Below, piece by piece: positions 40,201 through 49,136 of a stretch of 64,000 nt of DNA. The first letter of the stretch is position 1, and each line of letters begins with the position of its first letter. The notes below the pieces were generated by a model. The model did no database searches. It was given only the letters and a program-made list of their open reading frames with translations, and was not told the origin of the DNA. A program made the position numbers and the translations under genes. Source of the stretch: Petrolisthes cinctipes (lineage: Eukaryota > Arthropoda > Malacostraca > Decapoda > Porcellanidae); the NCBI GenBank assembly GCA_033782935.1, contig JAWQEG010000526.1:1637501-1701500 (forward strand), written 5' to 3'.

Positions 40201-40962
40201 AGTGAATGTGAACATAGGTACAGATTGCCGATACATACATCTGTGTTTACAGCAGAACTTTTCGCTATAGACAAAGCCATAGACTATGCACTGAATTCTC
40301 TTCATAATTCAATAGTCATTTTCTCAGACTCCAAGTCAGCCCTTCAGGCAATTAACTCATGTCAAACTATTTCCAATGAAATCCAGGGTCGCATCATTAA
40401 TAAGTTGCACTTATGCAACAAGTCCTTCACTCTGATCTGGGTGCCCGGGCATTGTCGTATTTATGGCAATGCACGGGCAGACTTACTTGCAAAATCGGCT
40501 GTAGAGCTCGAGGTTACTTGGGACGTCCCTCGTGATTTACAGTCGTGTCTATCCCTCGGAAAGAAATCAATTAATCTTCTGTGGCAAGGTCAGTGGACCA
40601 GACTAAACATCTCTACCATCAAGCCTCAACTGGGTGATTGGGCCACTGCCAACCGGCCCAATCGACTAGAAGAAAGAATACTGGCAAGAATAAGAACAAA
40701 CTGCACCAGGATAACTCATTTAGAACCATATATAGACAAACGTTTTCCACCGCATTGTAACACCTGCAATGCGGTGTTATCTATCAGTCATATCATCCTG
40801 CATTGTCGGCGATTTGTGGGGGAACGTGCTTCCCTCATAAGTTACTGTGATGCAGTAAAAGTCCCCTTCACACTCTCAGCTCTCTTAGGTGATGGGGATG
40901 GTGGTGTGACTGATAAATTGATGACTTTCTTGAGGGAGACCGAACTGATCAGAGTGATGTGA
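37282..40962 (+). CDS. Unit 2 ORF2, endonuclease-RT-RNase H
   Basis: 1226 aa, uninterrupted, six bases after ORF1. Catalytic residues match unit 1. Differences include PPRVPIDSDSLLN in the endonuclease, FAWVIPIPK in RT, SPNAQ after YADD, and E1064A next to the RNase H Asp (GNARADLL instead of GNERADLL). That substitution touches a conserved residue and could weaken RNase H. The C-terminal third (EANITPL, DECVGASV, NSLHNS) matches unit 4 rather than units 3 or 5. Confidence 0.95.
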   Translation: MFTVLQWNCRSLGNKLNNISILLHTHRPDVVCLQETGLENHSDPTQFKHYNAYRRNDGHGVAIYTHKSHPQTQITLNTTLEAVACRVKLHNTYISICSLYCPPRVPIDSDSLLNLFSQLTGKKLILGDFNAHHCQWGSLRTDARGGQMADIILQSNLCLLNDGQATRVDDRSGNFSAIDLSLASPDIHQDFSWHPESDSLGSDHFPICLSYSSHTIPAPLVPKFNFKRADWGSFGRIVDLDISGETIDEKMRNVTQNILHAAEVAIPKTSIIRNKREAHWWSTDCREALRKRNRRYRIFDKQPTQNNFIAYKRARAEARRVINRAKRDSWRSFVSTVNRFTPLTKVWSTIKILNNKRPYTPITTLQVDNNIYDDPVDVANVLARSFSKVSSSANYDQRFLHHKRTAELQEIDFATEDVDYPYNREFTIDELLLALRSCKDTSPGPDTITYGMIRHLGQDNLVKLLAVYNEIWVSNIFPNSWHFAWVIPIPKQSGRLMNPSSFRPIALTSCLCKVMERMINNRLLFVLEAKGLLSDRQCGFRKHRSTVDHLMNLEHCISKAFANKEFMVGVFLDIHKAYDMTWRHGILMKLHGYGLRGNLPIFINNFLRDRTFSVTLPCNVTSDIFVQENGVPQGSVLSPTLFNIMINDILSSALVPRNLKYSLYADDCAMWHSSPNAQFSVGRIQAALESVHQWALQWGFKFSVPKCTGVIFSKRRVPQINVTLDGQPVPFHNSVKFLGIHFDQRLNFTHHINNLLVRCEKPLNVLKYLSGTTWGADRKSLLMVYKTLIRTKLDYGSQVYGSASDTTLGRLDVFQNKCLRVCLGALKCTRVARMEVEANITPLRLRRDQLALNTAMSTIRKSEIGNVASASLQQHHHLQHGRRRPLAVRLHLLAEQLQIDLGDCDKFTINEIPPWETPNFGVNTSWLPSSKEKAPELEIHHLFGGIIRSHLGSHHVYTDGSKSDECVGASVWSSECEHRYRLPIHTSVFTAELFAIDKAIDYALNSLHNSIVIFSDSKSALQAINSCQTISNEIQGRIINKLHLCNKSFTLIWVPGHCRIYGNARADLLAKSAVELEVTWDVPRDLQSCLSLGKKSINLLWQGQWTRLNISTIKPQLGDWATANRPNRLEERILARIRTNCTRITHLEPYIDKRFPPHCNTCNAVLSISHIILHCRRFVGERASLISYCDAVKVPFTLSALLGDGDGGVTDKLMTFLRETELIRVM

Positions 40963-41269
40963 CTTTTTATTTCTATTGTTACCATTTTGTATGACTATTT
41001 TTCAATTATGAATATTATAAATTATGTGTTGTATATATTGTAAATTATGATGTATTAGCTAGGTTTAGCGATTGTCTAATATAGGTTTAGCGATTTGTCT
41101 GTCTAGGTTTAGCGATTGGCTGGAATAGGTATTAGTCTAGTTAGCTATTGGTTGAGTAGGTACATAGATTAGTTTATTAGCTAGGATGTACAATTTTGTA
41201 TATAAAGTTACAAAAGAAAACCAAAAACAATTAGTATATAAGTATAATTTTAAGTTTAAATGTAACAGA

Positions 41270-41310
<41 letters not shown>

Positions 41311-41472
41311 TAAATGCATAAAATAATATGCAAGATGTTCAATTTAAAATAATAATAAATAAATAAAATAACAAATAAATTTCAAAAATAAATAAAATAA
41401 AATAAAATAAAGGCCTTAATGACCAACACCAAGGTCGATAGGCCAGGAAAAAAAAAAAAAAAAAAAAAAAAA

Positions 41473-41480
41473 CATTCTTC
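41473..41480 (+). repeat. Target duplication CATTCTTC between units 2 and 3
   Basis: Same octamer, directly after A25 and before GGACTTTGAG. Confidence 0.8.
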
Positions 41481-41861
41481 GGACTTTGAGACTGGGTCGT
41501 GGAGAGAGTAGACGTATGATTTGTGCTCTCTCCTCTAGCTGCCAGGGCCTGCCGCACCGGCAGTAGCTTCTTTTTTTTCGCCCTTCTGGTGACGACTAGG
41601 TTTAGCTAGTATTCATTCCCTCCATAGCTGGTAGTAGATATAGTAGGTGTCTATATCTTTATATTGAGATCAACTTTGCCTCCTGCCTATGGTGGACTCC
41701 CCCACTGATAGCTCTGGGTGTGGTTAAACACAGACGGACCACCTTAGTGTGGGTTGAGAGGTTGATCTCAAACATTAGTTGATTAGGGCTGGTTATTATC
41801 CTTTTCTGGTGTTTTCTTTTCTCCTTCCCACTTCCCCCCATCCTTGGGGGAAGTGGTTACT

Positions 41862-43193
41862 ATGTTGCCTTCCCTCCCAACCCCTCCTCCGTATAGCGGA
41901 GGAGGCGGCCATGACCGACCACCACCACGAAATAACGAACCACGGAATGACGGACGAACCGAGACTCGAACACCCCTTGACATAGACGTTAAAAATGCAT
42001 CATTTGTTATGTTACATGCCACTGGTTCGGCCCCACTAGCCGGCCTCAATCCTTTCATTGTTCAAAAGGTAATTGATGGCTGGGCTGGTGTGGTTGAATC
42101 AGTAAAAAAACTTGCATCTGGAGACCTCCTAGTAAAAACATTTAATTCAAAACAAGTAGCCACTTTGCTAAAATTACGTCAGATCCACAATTATGAAGTA
42201 GAAGCCAAGATTCCTCAAGCCATGAATTCCTGCAGGGGAGTAATCACCTGTAGGGATTTAATGATGATGGAAGAAACGGAAATAATTGAGGAAATGAAAA
42301 ATCAAGATATCATTGACGCTAGATTCATTACACGTTTAGAGGATGGTATAAGGAAGAAGACTGCAACCCTAATTTTGACTTTTGGCAAAGTTTCACTTCC
42401 TGAAACTGTCAAAATAGGTTATGAAATTGTTAAAGTAAGACCCTTTATCCCCAACCCTCTTAGATGCTTGAACTGTCAGATTTATGGACACGGAAATCGA
42501 ACTTGTAAGGCTTCTTCTCCAGTGTGTGGCAGGTGCGCGACGCCTGGCCATGCTGAGGAAAAGTGCACATCAGTGGAGCTCTCCTGCTTTCATTGTAAGG
42601 GTACTCACTCCACTTCCTCGAGGGATTGTCCCAAGTGGAAGCTGGAGAAGGAGGTCTGCTCAGTGAAGGCGGTGCGAGGTATCTCCTATCATGATGCGAG
42701 GAAGGCGGTGATGGGATCGCAAGCGACCCCATCACCCAATGTCTCGTATGCATCGGCGGTGATATCTCGACCCGTGATGTGTACCATTAGTACTCAGACT
42801 GAGTCAGAGCCGAGCGAACAGGCTGATCACTCTACTTCTACACCTACTATCATTACCCCCTCTAAGACTATTACAAAATCTACTAACTCCTATTCTCAGG
42901 CTGCAGCTGCTTTGCAGTCAGAGAAACAACAAAAGAAGAAGTCAGACAAGAAAGATAAAGTAAACTACACCACCCTAAAACCAAAGTCACTTCCTTGCAC
43001 ACACCCTACTCCCACTTCATCGGGGGAGAGAAGGGATAGCTCTTCCTCGGTGGAGTCTGGGAGACTCACCATTGATGAGGAAGCAATGGATGTCTCCGGA
43101 CGCAAGAACCGGGAAAGGTCCCCCGGTAGCTACTCGCCACGCGGCGGGCGGCACAAGAAGACTAAGCACGCAGGCCGACCCCGTAACTCTTAA
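41862..43193 (+). CDS. Unit 3 ORF1, gag-like protein
   Basis: 443 aa from ATG 41862. Its N-terminus has an insertion, PPPRNNEPRNDGRTETR, compared with PPPRTDGR in other units, which looks like a small duplication in the GACGAACC-type repeats. Knuckles are intact. STSTPTI and EKQQKKK match unit 4. Confidence 0.93.
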   Translation: MLPSLPTPPPYSGGGGHDRPPPRNNEPRNDGRTETRTPLDIDVKNASFVMLHATGSAPLAGLNPFIVQKVIDGWAGVVESVKKLASGDLLVKTFNSKQVATLLKLRQIHNYEVEAKIPQAMNSCRGVITCRDLMMMEETEIIEEMKNQDIIDARFITRLEDGIRKKTATLILTFGKVSLPETVKIGYEIVKVRPFIPNPLRCLNCQIYGHGNRTCKASSPVCGRCATPGHAEEKCTSVELSCFHCKGTHSTSSRDCPKWKLEKEVCSVKAVRGISYHDARKAVMGSQATPSPNVSYASAVISRPVMCTISTQTESEPSEQADHSTSTPTIITPSKTITKSTNSYSQAAAALQSEKQQKKKSDKKDKVNYTTLKPKSLPCTHPTPTSSGERRDSSSSVESGRLTIDEEAMDVSGRKNRERSPGSYSPRGGRHKKTKHAGRPRNS

Positions 43194-43199
43194 ATCGCC

Positions 43200-46100
43200 A
43201 TGTTCACTGTACTACAGTGGAATTGTAGAAGTCTTGGGAATAAATTGAACAACATATCAATATTATTACACACACACAGGCCAGACGTCGTCTGTTTACA
43301 GGAGACAGGGTTGGAGAATCACTCTGACCCAACACAATTTAAACATTACAACGCATACAGGAGAAACGATGGACACGGAGTAGCAATATACACACACAAA
43401 TCACATCCACAGACACAAATAACATTAAACACTACTCTGGAAGCCGTTGCTTGCAGAGTGAAATTACACAACACCTACATATCCATCTGCTCTCTTTACT
43501 GTCCGCCACGCGGCCCCATTGACAGTGATTTATTTCATAATTTATTTGGTCAACTAACTGGTAAAAAATTAATACTGGGCGATTTTAATGCCCATCACTG
43601 TCAGTGGGGAAGCTTAAGAACTGATGCTCGCGGAGGGCAGATGGCAGACATTATATTACAATCCAACCTCTGCCTCCTGAACGATGGCCAAGCCACCAGG
43701 GTTGACGATCGTTCTGGCAACTTTTCGGCCATCGATTTGTCTCTGGCCTCCCCGGATATACACCAGGATTTTTCTTGGCATCCTGAGTCCGACTCCCTTG
43801 GTAGTGACCACTTTCCCATCTGTCTCTCTTATTCAAGTCATACTGTTTCGGCCCCTTTGGTGCCAAAGTTTAGTTTTAAGAGAGCAGATTGGGGGTCTTT
43901 CGGGAGGATCGTCGACCTAGATATGTCCGGGGAGACCATAGATGAAAAGATGCGAAATTTAACACAAAACATTTTACACGCAGCTGAGGTTGCTATTCCC
44001 AAAACCTCTATAATTCGAAATAAGCGTGAAGCACATTGGTGGTCAACGGATTGCCGAGAGGCATTAAGGAAGCGTAATAGGAGATACAGGATTTTTGACA
44101 AACAGCCCACTCAGAACAACTTTATAGCTTACAAACGGGCGAGGGCTGAGGCAAGGAGAGTAATTAATAGAGCTAAAAGGGACTCTTGGCGGTCGTTTGT
44201 GTCCACGGTGAATCGTTTTACACCACTTACAAAAGTCTGGTCCACTATAAAGATATTAAATAACAAACGCCCGTATACACCTATCACCACTCTTCAAGTG
44301 GATAATAACATCTACGACGATCCCGTGGACGTAGCAAACGTACTTGCTAGGAGTTTCTCAAAAGTAAGTAGTTCAGCAAATTACGATCAACGTTTTCTCC
44401 ATCACAAACGTATGGCTGAACTACAAGAAATAGACTTTGCCACAGAAGACGTAGACTACCCATACAACCGGGAGTTTACGATAGACGAACTTCTCCTTGC
44501 CCTAAGATCCTGTAAAGACACCAGTCCTGGACCTGACACCATAACGTACGGTATGATCCGGCATCTTGGCCAGGATAACCTGGTCAAGTTGCTAGCACTG
44601 TACAATGAGATTTGGGTGTCTAACATCTTCCCAAACTCATGGCACTTTGCGTGGATCATACCGATACCTAAACAGTCTGGTCGTCTTGTGAATCCCAGTT
44701 CATTTCGACCTATTGCGTTGACTTCTTGCCTCTGTAAAGTCATGGAAAGAATGATAAATAATAGGCTACTTTTTGTTTTAGAAGCGAAGGGTTTATTGAG
44801 TGATCGACAATGTGGCTTCCGGAAACACCGGAGCACAGTTGATCACTTGATGAACCTGGAACATTGCATTTCAAAGGCATTTGCCAATAAAGAATTCATG
44901 GTAGGGGTGTTCTTGGACATCCATAAAGCCTATGACATGACATGGCGACACGGTATTCTGATGAAGCTTCACGGTTATGGTTTAAGAGGTAATTTGCCCA
45001 TTTTCATTAACAACTTTTTGCGTGACAGAACCTTTTCTTTCACCCTTCCCTGTAATGTAACATCGGACATTTTTGTCCAAGAGAACGGGGTGCCACAGGG
45101 AAGCGTGCTTAGTCCTACACTTTTTAACATCATGATCAATGATATTCTGTCATCAGCTCTAGTTCCCAGGAATCTTAAATACTCGTTGTATGCTGATGAT
45201 TGTGCAATGTGGCACTCGTCACGTAATGCACAGTTTTCAGTAGGACGGATTCAAGCAGCGCTTGATTCTGTCCACCAATGGGCCTTACAGTGGGGCTTTA
45301 AGTTTTCCGTTCCTAAGTGTACCGGAGTAATTTTCAGTAAACGTAGAGTACCTCAAATTAACGTAACGTTAGATGGCCAACCGGTACCATTTCATAATTC
45401 TGTTAAATTTTTAGGAATTCATTTTGACCAAAGATTAAATTTTACACATCATGTTAATAATTTGCTTGTTCGTTGTGAAAAACCTTTAAATGTCCTTAAG
45501 TACCTATCAGGTACCACATGGGGAGCCGACAGGAAATCTTTATTAATGGTGTATAAGACCCTTATTCGTACAAAGCTAGACTATGGCTCACAGGTGTATG
45601 GATCGGAATCAGATACAACATTAGGAAGATTGGATGTGTACCAGAATAAATGTTTACGTGTGTGTTTGGGAGCTCTGAAGTGTACACGTGTAGCTAGGAT
45701 GGAGGTGGAGGCGAACATACCTCCTCTCCGACTTCGACGGGATCAACTCGCACTCAACACCGCTATGGCAACGATCCGGAAGTCGGAGATCGGTAACGTG
45801 GCCAGTGCCTCCCTTCAACAACATCACTACCTTCACCACGGAAGACGGAGGCCACTGGCTGTGCGCCTCCACCAGCTAGAACAACAACTACAAATTGACC
45901 TCGGGGACTGCGACAAATTTACCATCTGCAAGATACCACCGTGGGAGACACCCAACTTCGGCGTCAACACATCGTGGTTACCATCATCGAAAGAAAAGGC
46001 GCCGGAGTTGGAGATACACCACCTGTTTGGTGGTATCATTCGCAGTCACCTGGGGTCTCACCACGTGTACACTGACGGCTCCAAGTCGGATGAAAGCGTG

Positions 46101-46880
46101 GGTTCGAGTGTATGGTCGAGTGAATGTGAACTTAGGTACAGATTGCCGATACATACATCTGTGTTTACAGCAGAACTTTTTGCAATTGACAAAGCCATAG
46201 ACTATGCACTAAATTCTCGTTATAATTCAATAGTCATTTTCTCAGACTCCAAGTCAGCCCTTCAGGCAATTAACTCATGTCAAACTATTTCTAATGAAAT
46301 ACAGGGTCGCATCATTAATAAGTTGCACTTATGCAACAAGTCCTTCACTCTGATCTGGGTGCCCGGGCATTGTCGTATTTATGGCAATGAACGGGCAGAC
46401 TTACTTGCAAAATCGGCTGTAGAGCTCGAGGTTACTTGGGACGTCCCTCGTGATTTACAGTCGTGTCTATCCCTCGGAAAGAAATCAATTCATCTTCTGT
46501 GGCAAGGTCAGTGGACCAGACTTAACATCAACACCATCAAGCCTCAACTGGGTAATTGGGCCACTGCCAACCGGCCCAACCGTTTAGAAGAACGAATCCT
46601 GGCAAGAATAAGAACAAACTGCACCAGAATAACTCATCTAGAACCATATATAGACAAACGTTTTCCACCGCATTGTAACACCTGCAATGCGGTGTTATCT
46701 ATCAGTCATATCATCCTGCATTGTCGGCGATTTGTGGGGGAACGTGCTTCCCTCATAAGTTACTGTGATGCAGTAAAAGTCCCTTTCACACTCTCAGCTC
46801 TCTTAGGTGATGGGGATGGTGGTGTGACTGATAAATTGATGACTTTCTTGAGGGAGACCGAACTGATCAGAGTGATGTGA
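43200..46880 (+). CDS. Unit 3 ORF2, endonuclease-RT-RNase H
   Basis: 1226 aa and intact. The first half resembles unit 1 (DLFHNLFGQLTGKKL, VPKFSFKR). The C-terminal third (EANIPPL, AMATIRKS, TICKIPP, ECELRY) matches unit 5. Distinct changes are RTFSFTLPCN, YGSESDTTL and KSIHLLWQ. All visible catalytic residues are conserved. Confidence 0.95.
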   Translation: MFTVLQWNCRSLGNKLNNISILLHTHRPDVVCLQETGLENHSDPTQFKHYNAYRRNDGHGVAIYTHKSHPQTQITLNTTLEAVACRVKLHNTYISICSLYCPPRGPIDSDLFHNLFGQLTGKKLILGDFNAHHCQWGSLRTDARGGQMADIILQSNLCLLNDGQATRVDDRSGNFSAIDLSLASPDIHQDFSWHPESDSLGSDHFPICLSYSSHTVSAPLVPKFSFKRADWGSFGRIVDLDMSGETIDEKMRNLTQNILHAAEVAIPKTSIIRNKREAHWWSTDCREALRKRNRRYRIFDKQPTQNNFIAYKRARAEARRVINRAKRDSWRSFVSTVNRFTPLTKVWSTIKILNNKRPYTPITTLQVDNNIYDDPVDVANVLARSFSKVSSSANYDQRFLHHKRMAELQEIDFATEDVDYPYNREFTIDELLLALRSCKDTSPGPDTITYGMIRHLGQDNLVKLLALYNEIWVSNIFPNSWHFAWIIPIPKQSGRLVNPSSFRPIALTSCLCKVMERMINNRLLFVLEAKGLLSDRQCGFRKHRSTVDHLMNLEHCISKAFANKEFMVGVFLDIHKAYDMTWRHGILMKLHGYGLRGNLPIFINNFLRDRTFSFTLPCNVTSDIFVQENGVPQGSVLSPTLFNIMINDILSSALVPRNLKYSLYADDCAMWHSSRNAQFSVGRIQAALDSVHQWALQWGFKFSVPKCTGVIFSKRRVPQINVTLDGQPVPFHNSVKFLGIHFDQRLNFTHHVNNLLVRCEKPLNVLKYLSGTTWGADRKSLLMVYKTLIRTKLDYGSQVYGSESDTTLGRLDVYQNKCLRVCLGALKCTRVARMEVEANIPPLRLRRDQLALNTAMATIRKSEIGNVASASLQQHHYLHHGRRRPLAVRLHQLEQQLQIDLGDCDKFTICKIPPWETPNFGVNTSWLPSSKEKAPELEIHHLFGGIIRSHLGSHHVYTDGSKSDESVGSSVWSSECELRYRLPIHTSVFTAELFAIDKAIDYALNSRYNSIVIFSDSKSALQAINSCQTISNEIQGRIINKLHLCNKSFTLIWVPGHCRIYGNERADLLAKSAVELEVTWDVPRDLQSCLSLGKKSIHLLWQGQWTRLNINTIKPQLGNWATANRPNRLEERILARIRTNCTRITHLEPYIDKRFPPHCNTCNAVLSISHIILHCRRFVGERASLISYCDAVKVPFTLSALLGDGDGGVTDKLMTFLRETELIRVM

Positions 46881-47214
46881 CTTTATATTATTATTGTTCT
46901 TACAATTTTGTATATATTTTTTGCAATTATGATTATTATATGTGTTGTGTTGTGTATTGTGTTTATATATATGATGTATTAGCTAGGTTTAGCGATTGTC
47001 TAAAATAGGTTTAGCGATTTGTCTGTCTAGGTTTAGCGATTGGCTGGAATAGGTATTAGTCTAGTTAGCTATTGGTTGAGTAGGCACATAGATTAGTTTA
47101 TTAGCTAGGATGTTAAATTAAGGTATATTTTTATTTGTATAAAGTTACAAAACAAAACAACTAGTATATAAGTTTAATTTTAAGTTTGAATGTAATAATA
47201 ATAATAATAATAAC

Positions 47215-47251
<37 letters not shown>

Positions 47252-47376
47252 GCATAAAATAATATGCAGAAAGTTAAAATTAAATTAATAATAAATAAAT
47301 AAAATAAAAATAAAAATAAATAAAAAAAAATAAAATAAAAGGCCTTAATGACCAACACCAAGGTCGATAGGCCAGG

Positions 47377-47423
<47 letters not shown>

Positions 47424-47425
<2 letters not shown>

Positions 47426-47432
47426 ATTCTTC
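47424..47432 (+). repeat. Target duplication CCATTCTTC between units 3 and 4
   Basis: Here the duplicated block shows two C, identical to the flank before unit 1. Confidence 0.8.
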
Positions 47433-47813
47433 GGACTTTGAGACTGGGTCGTGGAGAGAGTAGACGTATGATTTGTGCTCTCTCCTCTAGCTGCCAGGGC
47501 CTGCCGCACCGGCAGTAGTTTCTTTTTTTTCGCCCTTCTGGTGACCACTAGGATTAACTAGTATTCATTCCCTCCATAGCTGGTAGTAGATATAGTAGGT
47601 GTCTATATCTTTATATTGAGATCAACTTTGCCTCCTGCCTATGGTGGACTCCCCCACTGATAGCTCTGGGTGTGGTTAAACACAGACGGACCACCTTAGT
47701 GTGGGTTGAGAGGTTGATCTCAAACATTAGTTGATTAGGGCTGGTTATTATCCTTTTCTGGTGTTTTCTTTTCTCCTTCCCACTTCCCCCCATCCTTGGG
47801 GGAAGTGGTTACT

Positions 47814-49130
47814 ATGTTGCCTTCCCTCCCAACCCCTCCTCCGTATAGCGGAGGAGGCGGCCATGACCGACCACCACCACGAACCGACGGACGATACGAG
47901 ACTCGAACACCCCTCGACATAGACGTTAAAAATGCTTCGTTTGTAATGTTACATGCCACTGGTTCGGCCCCACTAGCCGGCCTCAATCCTTTCATTGTTC
48001 AAAAGGTAGTTGATGGCTGGGCTGGTGTGGTTGAATCTGTTAAAAAACTTGCCTCTGGAGATCTCTTAGTCAAAACATTTAATTCGAAACAAGTAGCCAC
48101 TTTGCTAAAATTACGTCAGATCCACAATTATGAAGTAGAAGCCAAGATTCCTCAAGCCATGAATTCCTGCAGGGGAGTAATCACCTGTAGGGATTTAATG
48201 ATGATGGAAGAAACTGAAATAATTGAGGAAATGAAAAATCAAGATATCATTGACGCTAGATTCATTACACGTTTAGAGGATGGTATAAGGAAGAAGACTG
48301 CAACCCTAATTTTGACTTTTGGCAAAGTTTCACTTCCTGAAACTGTCAAAATAGGTTATGAAATTGTTAAAGTAAGACCCTTTATCCCCAACCCTCTTAG
48401 ATGCTTGAACTGTCAGATTTATGGACACGGAAATCGAACTTGTAAGGCTTCTTCTCCAGTGTGTGGCAGGTGCGCGACGCCTGGCCATGCTGAGGAAAAG
48501 TGCACATCAGTGGAGCTCTCCTGCTTTCATTGTAAGGGTACTCACTCCACTTCCTCGAGGGATTGTCCCAAGTGGAAGCTGGAGAAGGAGGTCTGCTCAG
48601 TGAAGGCGGTGCGAGGTATCTCCTATCATGATGCGAGGAAGGCGGTGATGGGATCGCAAGCGACCCCATCACCCAATGTCTCGTATGCATCGGCGGTGAT
48701 ATCTCGACCCGTGATGTGTACCATTAGTACGCAGACTGAGTCAGAGCCGAGCGAACAGGCTGATCACTCTACTTCTACACCTACTATCATTACCCCCTCT
48801 AAGACTATTACAAAATCTACTAACTCCTATTCTCAGGCTGCAGCTGCTTTGCAGTCAGAGAAACAACAAAAGAAGAAGTCAGACAAGAAAGATAAAGTAA
48901 ACTACACCACCCTAAAACCTAAGTCACTTCCTTGCACACACCCTACTCCCACTTCATCGGGGGAGAGAAGGGATAGCTCTTCCTCGGTGGAGTCTGGGAG
49001 ACTCACCATTGATGAGGAAGCAATGGATGTCTCCGGACGCAAGAACCGGGAAAGGTCCCCCGGTAGCTACTCGCCACGCGGCGGGCGGCACAAGAAGACT
49101 AAGCACGCAGGCCGACCCCGTAACTCTTAA
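47814..49130 (+). CDS. Unit 4 ORF1, gag-like protein
   Basis: 438 aa from ATG 47814, TDGRYETR leader, intact knuckles. STSTPTI and EKQQKKK are shared with unit 3, so its 5' half is closer to unit 3 than to unit 2. Confidence 0.93.
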   Translation: MLPSLPTPPPYSGGGGHDRPPPRTDGRYETRTPLDIDVKNASFVMLHATGSAPLAGLNPFIVQKVVDGWAGVVESVKKLASGDLLVKTFNSKQVATLLKLRQIHNYEVEAKIPQAMNSCRGVITCRDLMMMEETEIIEEMKNQDIIDARFITRLEDGIRKKTATLILTFGKVSLPETVKIGYEIVKVRPFIPNPLRCLNCQIYGHGNRTCKASSPVCGRCATPGHAEEKCTSVELSCFHCKGTHSTSSRDCPKWKLEKEVCSVKAVRGISYHDARKAVMGSQATPSPNVSYASAVISRPVMCTISTQTESEPSEQADHSTSTPTIITPSKTITKSTNSYSQAAAALQSEKQQKKKSDKKDKVNYTTLKPKSLPCTHPTPTSSGERRDSSSSVESGRLTIDEEAMDVSGRKNRERSPGSYSPRGGRHKKTKHAGRPRNS

Positions 49131-49136
49131 ATCGCC

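Larger units (their letters stand above)
35576..41472 (+). mobile_element. LINE array unit 2
   Basis: Starts GGGGACTTTGAG and ends in A25 (41448-41472). The 5' UTR keeps the inverted repeat ATTGAGATCAAC (35761-35772) and GTTGATCTCAAT (35859-35870). The 3' UTR is of the type shared with unit 4 (ACAATTTTGTATATAAAG). The terminal stem-loop is at 41412-41444. Confidence 0.9.
41481..47423 (+). mobile_element. LINE array unit 3
   Basis: Starts GGACTTTGAG and ends in A47 (47377-47423). The longest unit at 5943 bases, partly from an 18-base longer ORF1 leader and a longer poly(A). The region just after ORF2 (46881-46975) is diverged from the others. The terminal stem-loop is at 47341-47373. Confidence 0.9.
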